A model generated the notes under the pieces. It saw nothing but the letters and a program-made list of their open reading frames with translations, was not told where the DNA came from and searched no databases. A stretch of DNA of 7,545 nucleotides from an uncultured Ruminococcus sp. GTDB lineage: Bacteria; Bacillota; Clostridia; Oscillospirales; Ruminococcaceae. The translations under genes and the position numbers were made by a program. The stretch covers positions 1 through 7,545 of the forward strand of contig CALGTT010000064.1 of NCBI GenBank assembly GCA_937901485.1. Direction: 5' to 3'. Shown piece after piece: positions 1 through 5,797 of this stretch; the first letter of the stretch is position 1, and each line of letters starts with the position of its first letter.

Positions 1-110
1 TTCTGGGTGTAACGGATGTGCCGACGCTGCATCTGGTCGATCCGAAAGCCAGACCGGATGCGGAAAATGAACGTAAAATCAAGAAATTTTGCCAGAAACT
101 CCGCGCATAA
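1..110 (+). CDS. C-terminal end of an unrecognised protein (5' end outside the window)
   Basis: An open frame enters from the left edge (full codons from position 3) and stops at TAA 108-110. It gives about 35 residues, beginning LGVTDVPTLHLVDPKARPD and ending in a basic KKFCQKLRA tail. I do not recognise the family from this fragment. It is judged coding because it stays open to the edge, and because the next gene's ribosome binding site (112-120) starts straight after its stop, leaving a 17-base gap typical of an operon. It is therefore probably cotranscribed with the DHH phosphoesterase that follows. Confidence 0.55.
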   Translation, partial: LGVTDVPTLHLVDPKARPDAENERKIKKFCQKLRA

Positions 111-127
111 CAGAAAGGAGCATCAGC

Positions 128-1081
128 ATGAACGTCACGATCGAACAAATGGCAGAACAACTGAAAACCTGTGAGGAGATCCGCATTATTTACCACATCC
201 GTCCGGACGGCGACTGCATCGGTTCGGCGTTCGCGCTTGCACTTGCTTTGCAGGCGGCAGGCGTGCGCTGTGATGTACATGGACGGGATGCCGTTCCGAA
301 CATCCACCGCCCGATGACGGATGAAGTGCCGATGGACACGCTGAACGCGCCGCTGTACCTTGCAGTGGACTGCTGTGCGCCGTCAAGAACGGGGACGTAT
401 GAGAACGAGCATTACACCTTCTGCATTGACCACCACCGGAACAACTCCATTGACGCGGATTATAAGTACGTCGAGGAGGACTGCGGCGCGTGCAGTGAGA
501 TCGTGTTCAAGGTCATCCGCGCAATGGGCGTGGAGATCACAAAGCCGATCGCTGACCTGCTGTACACGGCACTGGTGACGGATACCATGTGCTTCCGCAC
601 CTCGGACACGAGCCGGCAGTCCTTTGAAACGGCGGCGGCACTTGCCGGATACGGCGCGGATGTGTTCGGCATCGCCAGACGCAACATGTTCTACAAAACG
701 CCCCAGCGCATGAAGATCGAGAAGATCCTGACTGACAGCTTCCACTTCACTTGTGATGACCGCATCGTGACGGGCATCCTCATGCTCGATGACCTCAAAG
801 CTGCGGACATTCTCGATTCGGAGCTGGAGGGCATCAATTCCCTTGCCGAGAGCATCGCAGGCGTGCGCATTGCCGTGACCATCCGCGAGCTGCCCGACGG
901 CAGAATGCGCTGTTCGACGCGGACAAGCGGCAATATTCCGGCAAATGCGCTTTGCGCTGTGCACGGCGGCGGCGGACATTTCCACGCATCCTGCTGCGAG
1001 CTGGACACCGATGCGCAGACAGCGCGTGAGATCATGGAACGCACCGCAAAAGAATTTCTGGAAAAGGAGAATGCACAATGA
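128..1081 (+). CDS. nrnA: DHH/DHHA1 family phosphoesterase, NrnA-like (nanoRNase / pAp phosphatase)
   Basis: A protein of 317 residues, the usual NrnA length. The N-terminal DHH domain carries the metal motif HIRPDGDCIGS (residues 23-33), an aspartate at VDC (D81), the DHH signature IDHH (100-103) and the TDT motif with D152. The C-terminal DHHA1 domain ends with the glycine-rich GGGGH substrate motif (280-284). Known members are cytoplasmic Mn2+-dependent enzymes that degrade 2-5 nt RNAs from the 5' end and dephosphorylate pAp; several also cleave pApA or pGpG from cyclic dinucleotide breakdown. The start at ATG 128 is chosen because AGAAAGGAG (112-120) lies 7 bases upstream. A TTG at 89 would add 13 residues inside the previous gene and lacks such a site. 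Its stop overlaps the next gene's start. The fold is very likely; the exact substrate is inferred. Confidence 0.9.
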   Translation: MNVTIEQMAEQLKTCEEIRIIYHIRPDGDCIGSAFALALALQAAGVRCDVHGRDAVPNIHRPMTDEVPMDTLNAPLYLAVDCCAPSRTGTYENEHYTFCIDHHRNNSIDADYKYVEEDCGACSEIVFKVIRAMGVEITKPIADLLYTALVTDTMCFRTSDTSRQSFETAAALAGYGADVFGIARRNMFYKTPQRMKIEKILTDSFHFTCDDRIVTGILMLDDLKAADILDSELEGINSLAESIAGVRIAVTIRELPDGRMRCSTRTSGNIPANALCAVHGGGGHFHASCCELDTDAQTAREIMERTAKEFLEKENAQ

Positions 1082-1509
1082 TCTACACACCTCTTACCAA
1101 ACAAGCCATGAAGCTCGCCTACCGTGTACATCACGGACAGACGGACAAAAGCGGGATCCCCTACATCTTCCACCCGATGCACCTTGCTGAACAGATGGAG
1201 GATGAATTCTCCACCTGCGCCGCGCTCCTGCATGATGTGGTCGAGGATACGGAGATGACCTTTGCCGACCTTGAAGCGGAGGGCTTTCCGTCTGCGGTGA
1301 TCGAAGCTCTGAAGCTTCTGACGCACGATCCGGCAGTTCCCTATCCGGAATATGTGAAAGCGGTCAGACCGAACCCCATCGCAAGAGCCGTCAAGCTCGC
1401 AGACCTGCGCCATAACAGTGACCTCACAAGAATGGATACTGTGGATGAACGGGCACTGAAGAGAAAGGAAAAGTATCAGAATGCGATCCGGCTTCTGACA
1501 GAAGAATAA
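1078..1509 (+). CDS. Small HD-domain hydrolase, SpoT/MESH1-like (probable (p)ppGpp hydrolase)
   Basis: A stand-alone 143-residue HD domain closely resembling the hydrolase half of Rel/SpoT. Visible motifs are HHGQTDKSGIPYIFHP (residues 18-33, with metal ligand H32), ALLHDVVEDT (49-58, with the H52-D53 pair and the E56-D57 pair typical of alarmone hydrolases), and KLADLRHNSD (106-115, with D109). There is no synthetase or TGS domain, so by family knowledge it would act as a cytoplasmic Mn2+-dependent small alarmone hydrolase removing pyrophosphate from (p)ppGpp. MESH1-type relatives can also act on NADPH. The start ATG 1078 overlaps the TGA of the DHH gene (ATGA), implying translational coupling; an AAAAGGAG-like site lies in the end of that gene (about 1063-1070). 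A hairpin follows the stop. The family is secure, the substrate inferred. Confidence 0.85.
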   Translation: MIYTPLTKQAMKLAYRVHHGQTDKSGIPYIFHPMHLAEQMEDEFSTCAALLHDVVEDTEMTFADLEAEGFPSAVIEALKLLTHDPAVPYPEYVKAVRPNPIARAVKLADLRHNSDLTRMDTVDERALKRKEKYQNAIRLLTEE

Positions 1510-1510
1510 C

Positions 1511-1546
1511 AGAAAGGGCTGCCGTATTACCGCGGCAGTCCTTTCT
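1511..1546 (+). terminator. Hairpin terminator after the nrnA-HD hydrolase operon
   Basis: The arms at 1511-1524 (AGAAAGGGCTGCCG) and 1533-1546 (CGGCAGTCCTTTCT) pair over 14 positions with a single G-U and an 8-base loop. The pyrimidine run CCTTTCT lies in the 3' arm and no long T tract follows, so termination may be moderate. It begins right after the HD gene's stop codon. Confidence 0.65.
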
Positions 1547-1556
1547 CGTACCCTGC

Positions 1557-1580
1557 CAAAGTTTCCGCCCAAAAACTTTG
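1557..1580. repeat. 8-bp inverted repeat just upstream of the symporter promoter
   Basis: CAAAGTTT (1557-1564) and AAACTTTG (1573-1580) are perfect reverse complements separated by 8 bases. The element ends 8 bases before the -35 box of the symporter gene. It could be an operator or a minor hairpin; no regulator can be named. Confidence 0.4.
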
Positions 1581-1588
1581 TGAAAATA

Positions 1589-1618
1589 TTGACAATCTGT
1601 GTCAGAATGTGTTACAAT
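1589..1618 (+). promoter_or_regulatory. Sigma-A promoter of the AGCS symporter gene
   Basis: TTGACA (1589-1594), an 18-base spacer and TACAAT (1613-1618), preceded by TG at 1610-1611 (extended -10). The leader is short (about 25 bases), with AAAAGGAG at 1635-1642 eight bases before the ATG. There is no room for a riboswitch. Confidence 0.85.
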
Positions 1619-1650
1619 AGAAAAGGAAATTTTGAAAAGGAGCGAGAGCA

Positions 1651-3057
1651 ATGGAAACTTTTAACGAAATTATCAAAAAAGTGGACGGCATTGTCTGGGG
1701 ACTGCCGATGATCATTCTGATCATCGGGTGCGGCATCCTGCTGACGATCCGTCTGCGCGGCATTCAGGTGCACAAGCTCGGACGCGCCCTGAAATACATG
1801 TTTCAGGACGAGGAGGGCGCAGGCGGTGAGGTATCAAGCTTTCAGGCGTTATGCACCGCACTTTCCGCGACCATCGGCACGGGCAACATTGTCGGCGTTG
1901 CAACCGCACTGGCTGCCGGCGGGCCGGGTGCACTGCTGTGGATGGAGATCGCGGCATTCTTTGGGATGGCAACGAAGTATTCGGAAGGTCTGCTGTCCAT
2001 CAAATACCGCATCAAGGACAAAAACGGACAGTACCTCGGCGGCCCGTTCTATTACATAGAGCGCGGTATGGGACAGAAATGGAAATGGCTGGGCAAGCTG
2101 TTTGCGGTGTTCGGGCTGCTTGCAGGTCTGATGGGCATCGGCACGATCACGCAGATCAACGGCATCACCTCAGCGGCAAACAACTTCTTTGATCCGGAAA
2201 AAGCGCATACCATCGCGCTGTTCGGGATGGAGTACACATGGGCACAGGTCATCATGGGACTGGTCGTGACTGTCTGCGTGGCACTCATCGTCATCGGCGG
2301 CATCAAGCGCATTGCGTCCGTTTCCGAGATCGTCGTGCCGGTGATGGTGGTGCTCTACATCGGCTGCTGCATCCTGATCCTCATCACGCACATCGCGGAG
2401 ATCCCTGCGGCAATTGTCAGGATCGTGGAAAGCGCGTTCGGTCTGCGTGCGGTAGGCGGCGGTGTGCTCGGCGCGGTCTTCGCTTCCATGCAGAGCGGCA
2501 TTGCAAGAGGCATTTTCTCCAACGAAGCAGGTCTTGGATCTGCCCCCATCGCGGCGGCAGCGGCAAGAACGAATGAGCCGGCGCGTCAGGGACTTGTCAC
2601 CATGACGGGCACATTCATCGACACCATCATCGTCTGCACAATGACGGGACTCGCGATCGTCATTTCCGGCTGTCTGGAAACAAATCCGGAGCTGCAGGGC
2701 GTGGAGATCACAAACGCGGCGTTCCAGTACGGACTCCCCTTCCCTGCGCGTGTGTCCTCGTTCATCCTGATGATCTGTCTGGTGTTCTTTGCATTCACGA
2801 CCATCCTCGGCTGGAACTACTATTCCGAACGCTGCCTGTCCTATCTGACCGGCTCGAACAAGTCAGCAACGGTGGTGTTCCGCTGGCTGTACATCATCGC
2901 TGTGTTCATCGGCCCGTATCTGACGGTGGAAGCTGTGTGGAATCTGGCGGACATCTTCAACGGTCTGATGGCTCTGCCGAATATCGTGGCACTCCTTGCA
3001 CTGTCGGGTGTGGTGGCTGCGGAAACAAAGGATTATCTTGCGAAATCCAAAAAGTAA
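1651..3057 (+). CDS. Sodium:alanine/glycine symporter, AGCS family
   Basis: A 468-residue multi-spanning membrane protein of the usual AGCS length. The family signature region is clear: SATIGTGNIVGVATAL (residues 72-87), then GGPGALLWMEIAAFFGMATKY (about 90-110) and the basic cytoplasmic stretch SIKYRIKDKNGQYLGGPFYYI. Further hydrophobic segments run to the C-terminus, which ends in a charged LAKSKK tail. The family imports alanine, glycine or glutamine with Na+ or H+ across the cytoplasmic membrane; which amino acid cannot be told from sequence. The start is supported by AAAAGGAG at 1635-1642. The gene is monocistronic, with its own promoter and a strong terminator just after the stop. Confidence 0.93.
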   Translation: METFNEIIKKVDGIVWGLPMIILIIGCGILLTIRLRGIQVHKLGRALKYMFQDEEGAGGEVSSFQALCTALSATIGTGNIVGVATALAAGGPGALLWMEIAAFFGMATKYSEGLLSIKYRIKDKNGQYLGGPFYYIERGMGQKWKWLGKLFAVFGLLAGLMGIGTITQINGITSAANNFFDPEKAHTIALFGMEYTWAQVIMGLVVTVCVALIVIGGIKRIASVSEIVVPVMVVLYIGCCILILITHIAEIPAAIVRIVESAFGLRAVGGGVLGAVFASMQSGIARGIFSNEAGLGSAPIAAAAARTNEPARQGLVTMTGTFIDTIIVCTMTGLAIVISGCLETNPELQGVEITNAAFQYGLPFPARVSSFILMICLVFFAFTTILGWNYYSERCLSYLTGSNKSATVVFRWLYIIAVFIGPYLTVEAVWNLADIFNGLMALPNIVALLALSGVVAAETKDYLAKSKK

Positions 3058-3058
3058 C

Positions 3059-3095
3059 AAAACGGGCTTCTGCACATCACGCAGAAGCCCGTTTT
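3059..3095. terminator. Strong bidirectional terminator between convergent genes
   Basis: The arms AAAACGGGCTTCTGC (3059-3073) and GCAGAAGCCCGTTTT (3081-3095) pair perfectly over 15 bp around a 7-base loop. The A-rich and T-rich outer ends give a U run in either direction. It serves the symporter (stop at 3057) on the plus strand and the beta-helix gene (stop at 3123) on the minus strand. Confidence 0.93.
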
Positions 3096-3122
3096 CAAAT
3101 GATATTTATAACCTGTCAGCAA

Positions 3123-4247
3123 TCAGAACAGTACATCCTCCATCACATCCAGCTCCACCCTGTCCTTGACTGTCGCCTCAGTGATGACGGACTGCGCATT
3201 GGCGGCGGCTGCAAGTGCACCGATATCCACCGGCACGCGCTGAATGCCGTCCACACTGTAAACGGACGCATGTCCAACAGCCATATACACGCCGTACTCC
3301 GTACCGATCTGATTGAAGGCTGCGCCGCTTTCGAGTCTTGCGATATTCTGCACCGCGGAATCCTCCGCAAAGCTGCAATTTTTCGCCACCGCTTCGCCGT
3401 TCGATGTGAGGTAAACACCGCAGGCATTTGCAGCTGTGGACAGTGAGCGGAACACTGTGTTCACGATATACGCCCTCGATGCGTCACGGATCTCGATGTT
3501 ATTGCCGAAATTCAGGCTATCGTCCGACTGCCCGAATACAACATTCTCACAGGTGACGGATGATCCATACTCCGCACGAACAATGCCATAGCCGCCGGTC
3601 GAGTGGTTGTGATTGCCGATCAGACTGACATTGCGCAGCAGCAGTGAAGTGTTCTGCAAATGCAGGTTGCTCGTCGTGCTTGTCTGCTCAAACGTAATGG
3701 TGCTGCAGTTTGCATCATCAATTTTTGTGCCTACGATCATGATGGTTGCATTACGGATATACAGCGTCGGTACGACCACATTCAGACCAGCTGCAAGCGT
3801 CAGGCTCAGGTAACATCCCGGATGCTCCGCCGCAAATTGCAAAGCCTCGCGCACCTCCTGCTCGGTGGCAGCGGTCACGGTGCGGGACATGCGCTGGTCA
3901 TTTTCCTGCAATACAGAAATGTCCGCGGTATTGGCATCCGCCGCATTCTGCACATTGCCGATCAGCACATCCACCTGCTGCATGGTGTAAAAGTTTTCAG
4001 GGTCTAATCCGCCCTCACCTCCTTCCCCGATATTATCGAAATTTACAGGCTTCCATTCTCTGCTGTTGCTCAGACGGTAGCAGGAACCGCCGCTTTCAAG
4101 TACATAGAGCTTGCTGCCTGCCTCCCAGTTCGGATGCTCCACCGGATCGGGGATATCCGCCGCCGTGTCGCAGGTGATCTCTGCATAATAGGTAAATACC
4201 CCGTTCACATACCTTGCATGTTCCATTACATTTTCACTGAATGCCAT
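3123..4247 (-). CDS. Phage-structural-like protein with right-handed parallel beta-helix (orphan, possibly SOS-regulated)
   Basis: 374 residues, with no signal peptide, membrane segment or anchor. Residues about 11-70 form a small module (ARYVNGVFTYYAEI, then SKLYVLESGG, then YRLSNSREWKPV) that resembles modules in Firmicutes phage head and tail proteins; this is recognition by eye. A Gly/Glu-rich linker (74-80) and a probable helical stretch (85-140) follow. Residues about 150-335 look like a beta-helix: N206-VSL, N235-VVF, N263-TVF and N290-CSF recur every 27-29 residues, which suits one coil each with a stacked Asn ladder. Such folds occur in tail spikes, adhesins and polysaccharide-active proteins; I see no catalytic motif. 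The start is set by GGAGGAGG (complement of 4254-4261), six bases upstream. The gene has its own promoter, a GAAC-N4-GTTC site and a shared terminator. No phage gene is nearby. The function is unknown. Confidence 0.75.
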   Translation of the reverse strand: MAFSENVMEHARYVNGVFTYYAEITCDTAADIPDPVEHPNWEAGSKLYVLESGGSCYRLSNSREWKPVNFDNIGEGGEGGLDPENFYTMQQVDVLIGNVQNAADANTADISVLQENDQRMSRTVTAATEQEVREALQFAAEHPGCYLSLTLAAGLNVVVPTLYIRNATIMIVGTKIDDANCSTITFEQTSTTSNLHLQNTSLLLRNVSLIGNHNHSTGGYGIVRAEYGSSVTCENVVFGQSDDSLNFGNNIEIRDASRAYIVNTVFRSLSTAANACGVYLTSNGEAVAKNCSFAEDSAVQNIARLESGAAFNQIGTEYGVYMAVGHASVYSVDGIQRVPVDIGALAAAANAQSVITEATVKDRVELDVMEDVLF

Positions 4248-4286
4248 GTTGATCCTCCTCCAAAATTTCCCGTTGTTTCAATACCC

Positions 4287-4309
4287 GCACTGCTGTACAG
4301 AAGCAGTGC
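4287..4309 (-). promoter_or_regulatory. Stem-loop in the 5' leader of the beta-helix gene
   Basis: GCACTGCT (4287-4294) and AGCAGTGC (4302-4309) pair perfectly over 8 bp around a 7-base loop. It lies in the roughly 87-base untranslated leader, between the putative LexA site and the ribosome binding site. It has no U tract, so it is unlikely to be a terminator; its role is unknown. Confidence 0.5.
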
Positions 4310-4317
4310 ACAAAACA

Positions 4318-4329
4318 GAACAAATGTTC
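4318..4329 (-). promoter_or_regulatory. Putative LexA (SOS) box in front of the beta-helix gene
   Basis: GAACAAATGTTC is a perfect GAAC-N4-GTTC palindrome in its conserved arms, matching the core of the Gram-positive LexA/DinR box (consensus CGAAC-N4-GTTCG). It begins 11 bases downstream of the -10 hexamer, about +5 to +16 of the expected transcript, a position where a bound repressor would block transcription. LexA control is inferred from the motif and position only. Confidence 0.6.
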
Positions 4330-4340
4330 CGTTATCTTTT

Positions 4341-4369
4341 ATTCTACCATAGAAATAGGAGTTTGTCAA
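4341..4369 (-). promoter_or_regulatory. Sigma-A promoter of the beta-helix gene
   Basis: Read on the minus strand: TTGACA (complement of 4364-4369), a 17-base spacer and TAGAAT (complement of 4341-4346), preceded by TGG (extended -10). This near-consensus promoter is expected to be strong unless repressed. Confidence 0.85.
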
Positions 4370-4402
4370 GTGATTTGTGAAAATTTTTTTATCACAACAT
4401 GC

Positions 4403-4449
4403 AAAAAAGCCGTCAGGCGATACCGATGCGGCATTCCTTTGACGGCTTT
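4403..4449 (-). terminator. Intrinsic terminator of the C_GCAxxG_C_C gene
   Basis: On the minus strand, AAAGCCGTCA (complement of 4440-4449) pairs with TGACGGCTTT (complement of 4406-4415), followed by a T run (complement of 4403-4408). The intervening 24 bases hold a small inner hairpin (TGCCG/CGGTA with a CAT loop and one G-U). It starts 6 bases after the TAA at 4456-4458 and insulates the beta-helix promoter downstream. Confidence 0.85.
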
Positions 4450-4455
4450 GCTTCA

Positions 4456-4914
4456 TTATGGGAGCTTACCGATCTCCCGCAGATATTGTTCTGTGATCTC
4501 TGCCGCATCCGCGACCATATCGGCACAGGGCCGCTTCTTGTAGTACGCCTCCGTGCGATGCTCCGGTACGGGGTGATCCGCGCCGCTGCCAAGTCCGAGC
4601 AAGTCACGGCAGATGATCGAGCCGTTCTTTTCACGGAACTGTGCGGCAAGCTGCTGGAGTCTTGCGTAGTGCGCGGACTTTCCGGCATGGTCTGCCGGAT
4701 CGTCGTAACCGCAGAGAATACCGATGACCATGAACATGCCGCTGACTGCACCGCAGACCTCGCGCAGTCTGCCCATGCCGCCGCCGAATGAGGAGGACAG
4801 CATGAGGGCTGTCCGGTCATCGAGTCCGGTCACATCGGAAAATGCCAGCAGCACTGCCTGTGAACAATTGTAGCCCTGTTTGAACAGGGTTCTTGCTTTT
4901 TCTGAATAACTCAT
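4456..4914 (-). CDS. C_GCAxxG_C_C family protein (cysteine-rich, probable redox/metal role)
   Basis: A 152-residue soluble protein with the spaced cysteines of the C_GCAxxG_C_C family: GYNCSQAV (C17), the central VCGAVSG block (C54) followed by MVIG and C68, ICRDLLG (C102) and RPCADMV (C130). A glycine-rich SFGGGMGRLREVCG stretch (42-55) precedes the central motif. Family members are common in anaerobic Firmicutes. They are thought to act in redox chemistry or metal binding, often near transporters and oxidoreductases, but no reaction is established to my knowledge. The start is set by CGGAGG (complement of 4923-4928) 8 bases upstream. The gene lies 61 bases downstream of mntP on the same strand but has its own promoter, so it may be expressed both independently and by readthrough from the Mn-controlled transcript. 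Confidence 0.85.
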   Translation of the reverse strand: MSYSEKARTLFKQGYNCSQAVLLAFSDVTGLDDRTALMLSSSFGGGMGRLREVCGAVSGMFMVIGILCGYDDPADHAGKSAHYARLQQLAAQFREKNGSIICRDLLGLGSGADHPVPEHRTEAYYKKRPCADMVADAAEITEQYLREIGKLP

Positions 4915-4943
4915 ATGGGATACCTCCGTTTGCTGTTTTTTTC

Positions 4944-4972
4944 ATTATAGCACAGAAGCCGTCCAAATGCAA
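4944..4972 (-). promoter_or_regulatory. Promoter of the C_GCAxxG_C_C gene
   Basis: Read on the minus strand: TTGCAT (complement of 4967-4972), a 17-base spacer and TATAAT (complement of 4944-4949) with TGC just before it (extended -10). It begins 4 bases past the mntP stop codon (4976-4978). No terminator is visible between mntP and this promoter. Confidence 0.75.
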
Positions 4973-4975
4973 GCA

Positions 4976-5563
4976 TCAGATCACGCCCGTCACAAAGATC
5001 TCAACGCCGATACAGATCAGGATCACGCCGCCGAGGATCGCGGCTTTGTTGGAAAGCTTCGTGCCAAATCTTCTGCCGATCAGAAGTCCTCCCATGCAGA
5101 TGGCAAAGGTCACTGCTGCGATCAGCAGGCAACAGACAAGTGCCATGACAAAGCCATAATCGGCGATCGTAAAGCCCACGGACAGCGCGTCAATGGAAGT
5201 GGCGATACCCTGCACGAGCAGTGCACCCACGCCCAGTTTTCCGTTCTGTTCGTTTTCTTCCTCCCTGTTCCGGATGCCTTCAATGAGCATTTTGCCGCCG
5301 ATGAACAGCAGCAGCACCAGCGCGATCCACGGAATGAGGGACTGCACTGCCGAAAAATACTGCACGATGCTATGTACACAGATCCAGCCGAGCAGGGGCA
5401 TGGCTGCCTGAAATCCGGCAAAGACACCGGCGATCGCACACATCCTGCGCCTACGCATTGCCGGCTCATTCAGACCATTGGCAAGCGACACGGAAAACGC
5501 ATCCATTGCAAGTCCTGCACCGAGCAGGATGCTGTTGCAGAAAAATAAAACATTCCATTCCAT
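4976..5563 (-). CDS. mntP: Manganese efflux pump MntP
   Basis: A 195-residue inner-membrane protein with about six hydrophobic segments and the two inverted-repeat halves of the MntP family. Each half carries a conserved acidic motif: GLAMDAFSVSLANG (D21) and GIATSIDALSVGFTI (D125). These aspartates lie in membrane helices and are needed for Mn2+ export in studied homologues. A charged loop (NREEENEQNGK, 99-109) separates the halves. The start at ATG 5561-5563 is chosen because GGAGG lies 8 bases upstream. The in-frame upstream ATG (six codons earlier) contains that binding site itself, and longer extensions run through the riboswitch. The upstream yybP-ykoY RNA independently supports Mn2+ as substrate: Mn2+ should switch expression on, and the pump would lower cytoplasmic Mn2+. 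Confidence 0.95.
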   Translation of the reverse strand: MEWNVLFFCNSILLGAGLAMDAFSVSLANGLNEPAMRRRRMCAIAGVFAGFQAAMPLLGWICVHSIVQYFSAVQSLIPWIALVLLLFIGGKMLIEGIRNREEENEQNGKLGVGALLVQGIATSIDALSVGFTIADYGFVMALVCCLLIAAVTFAICMGGLLIGRRFGTKLSNKAAILGGVILICIGVEIFVTGVI

Positions 5564-5580
5564 ATAAGATTCCTCCATAA

Positions 5581-5622
5581 TATAAAATATCCCCTGACAT
5601 CGCCGAAAAGCCATGTCAGGGG
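5581..5622 (-). terminator. Riboswitch expression platform: intrinsic terminator before mntP
   Basis: On the minus strand, CCCCTGACAT (complement of 5613-5622) pairs perfectly over 10 bp with ATGTCAGGGG (complement of 5591-5600), followed by ATATTTTATA. It lies between the riboswitch core and the mntP ribosome binding site. Its 5' arm continues the C run that forms the likely 3' closing strand of the aptamer, so aptamer closure and terminator formation should be mutually exclusive. Confidence 0.85.
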
Positions 5623-5760
5623 GGATTAGTATCAGAAACAGACTCCATGCATAGCGATTCCGGTTACGCATGAGTCTCGCGAATGAAAGCAAGCCAGATC
5701 GGACGATCAGTATGTTGACTTGCTGCGCATCAGAAGATACGCCCGCTACTCCCTCATTGG
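5622..5760 (-). ncRNA. yybP-ykoY manganese riboswitch (aptamer) in the mntP leader
   Basis: Read on the minus strand, the conserved blocks occur in order: GGGAGTAGC (complement of 5745-5753), GTCAACATACT (complement of 5709-5719) and GCGAGACTCATGCG (complement of 5667-5680). Between the first two is a hairpin, GCGTATC/GATGCGC with a TTCT loop (complement of 5725-5742, one G-U). After the third, GACTCATGC pairs with GCATGGAGTC with one bulged G (5668-5676 with 5641-5650). This class binds Mn2+ and usually turns on Mn2+ exporters, which matches the downstream mntP. The boundaries are approximate. Confidence 0.93.
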
Positions 5761-5768
5761 GTATATAT

Positions 5769-5797
5769 ATTATACCAGATACGAAAATACTTGTCAA
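5769..5797 (-). promoter_or_regulatory. Consensus sigma-A promoter of the riboswitch-mntP transcript
   Basis: Read on the minus strand: TTGACA (complement of 5792-5797), a 17-base spacer and TATAAT (complement of 5769-5774), preceded by TGG. Both hexamers match consensus exactly, fitting a leader that is always transcribed and controlled by RNA. The transcript should start near 5762, at the 5' edge of the aptamer. Confidence 0.92.

Noticed and set aside
89..127. A TTG start adding 13 residues to the DHH phosphoesterase.
   Set aside because: It lies inside the previous gene without a ribosome binding site, while ATG 128 has AGAAAGGAG 7 bases upstream.
383..1572. Long open frames on the minus strand opposite the nrnA/HD operon.
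   Set aside because: They show no recognisable domain and overlap two well-supported genes; they are shadows of GC-rich codon usage.
1581..1650. A possible glycine riboswitch before the AGCS symporter.
   Set aside because: Only about 25 bases separate the expected transcript start from the ATG, and no conserved aptamer blocks are seen.
3123..4247. A prophage remnant around the beta-helix gene.
   Set aside because: No integrase, capsid, terminase, lysis gene or attachment repeat is visible; both neighbours are ordinary cellular genes with intact terminators.
4874..4889. Palindrome CCCTGTT-TG-AACAGGG near the start of the C_GCAxxG_C_C gene, partly LexA-like (GAAC-AGG-GTTC).
   Set aside because: It lies in conserved coding sequence (FKQGYNC), and the GAAC/GTTC spacing is 3 rather than 4; probably chance.
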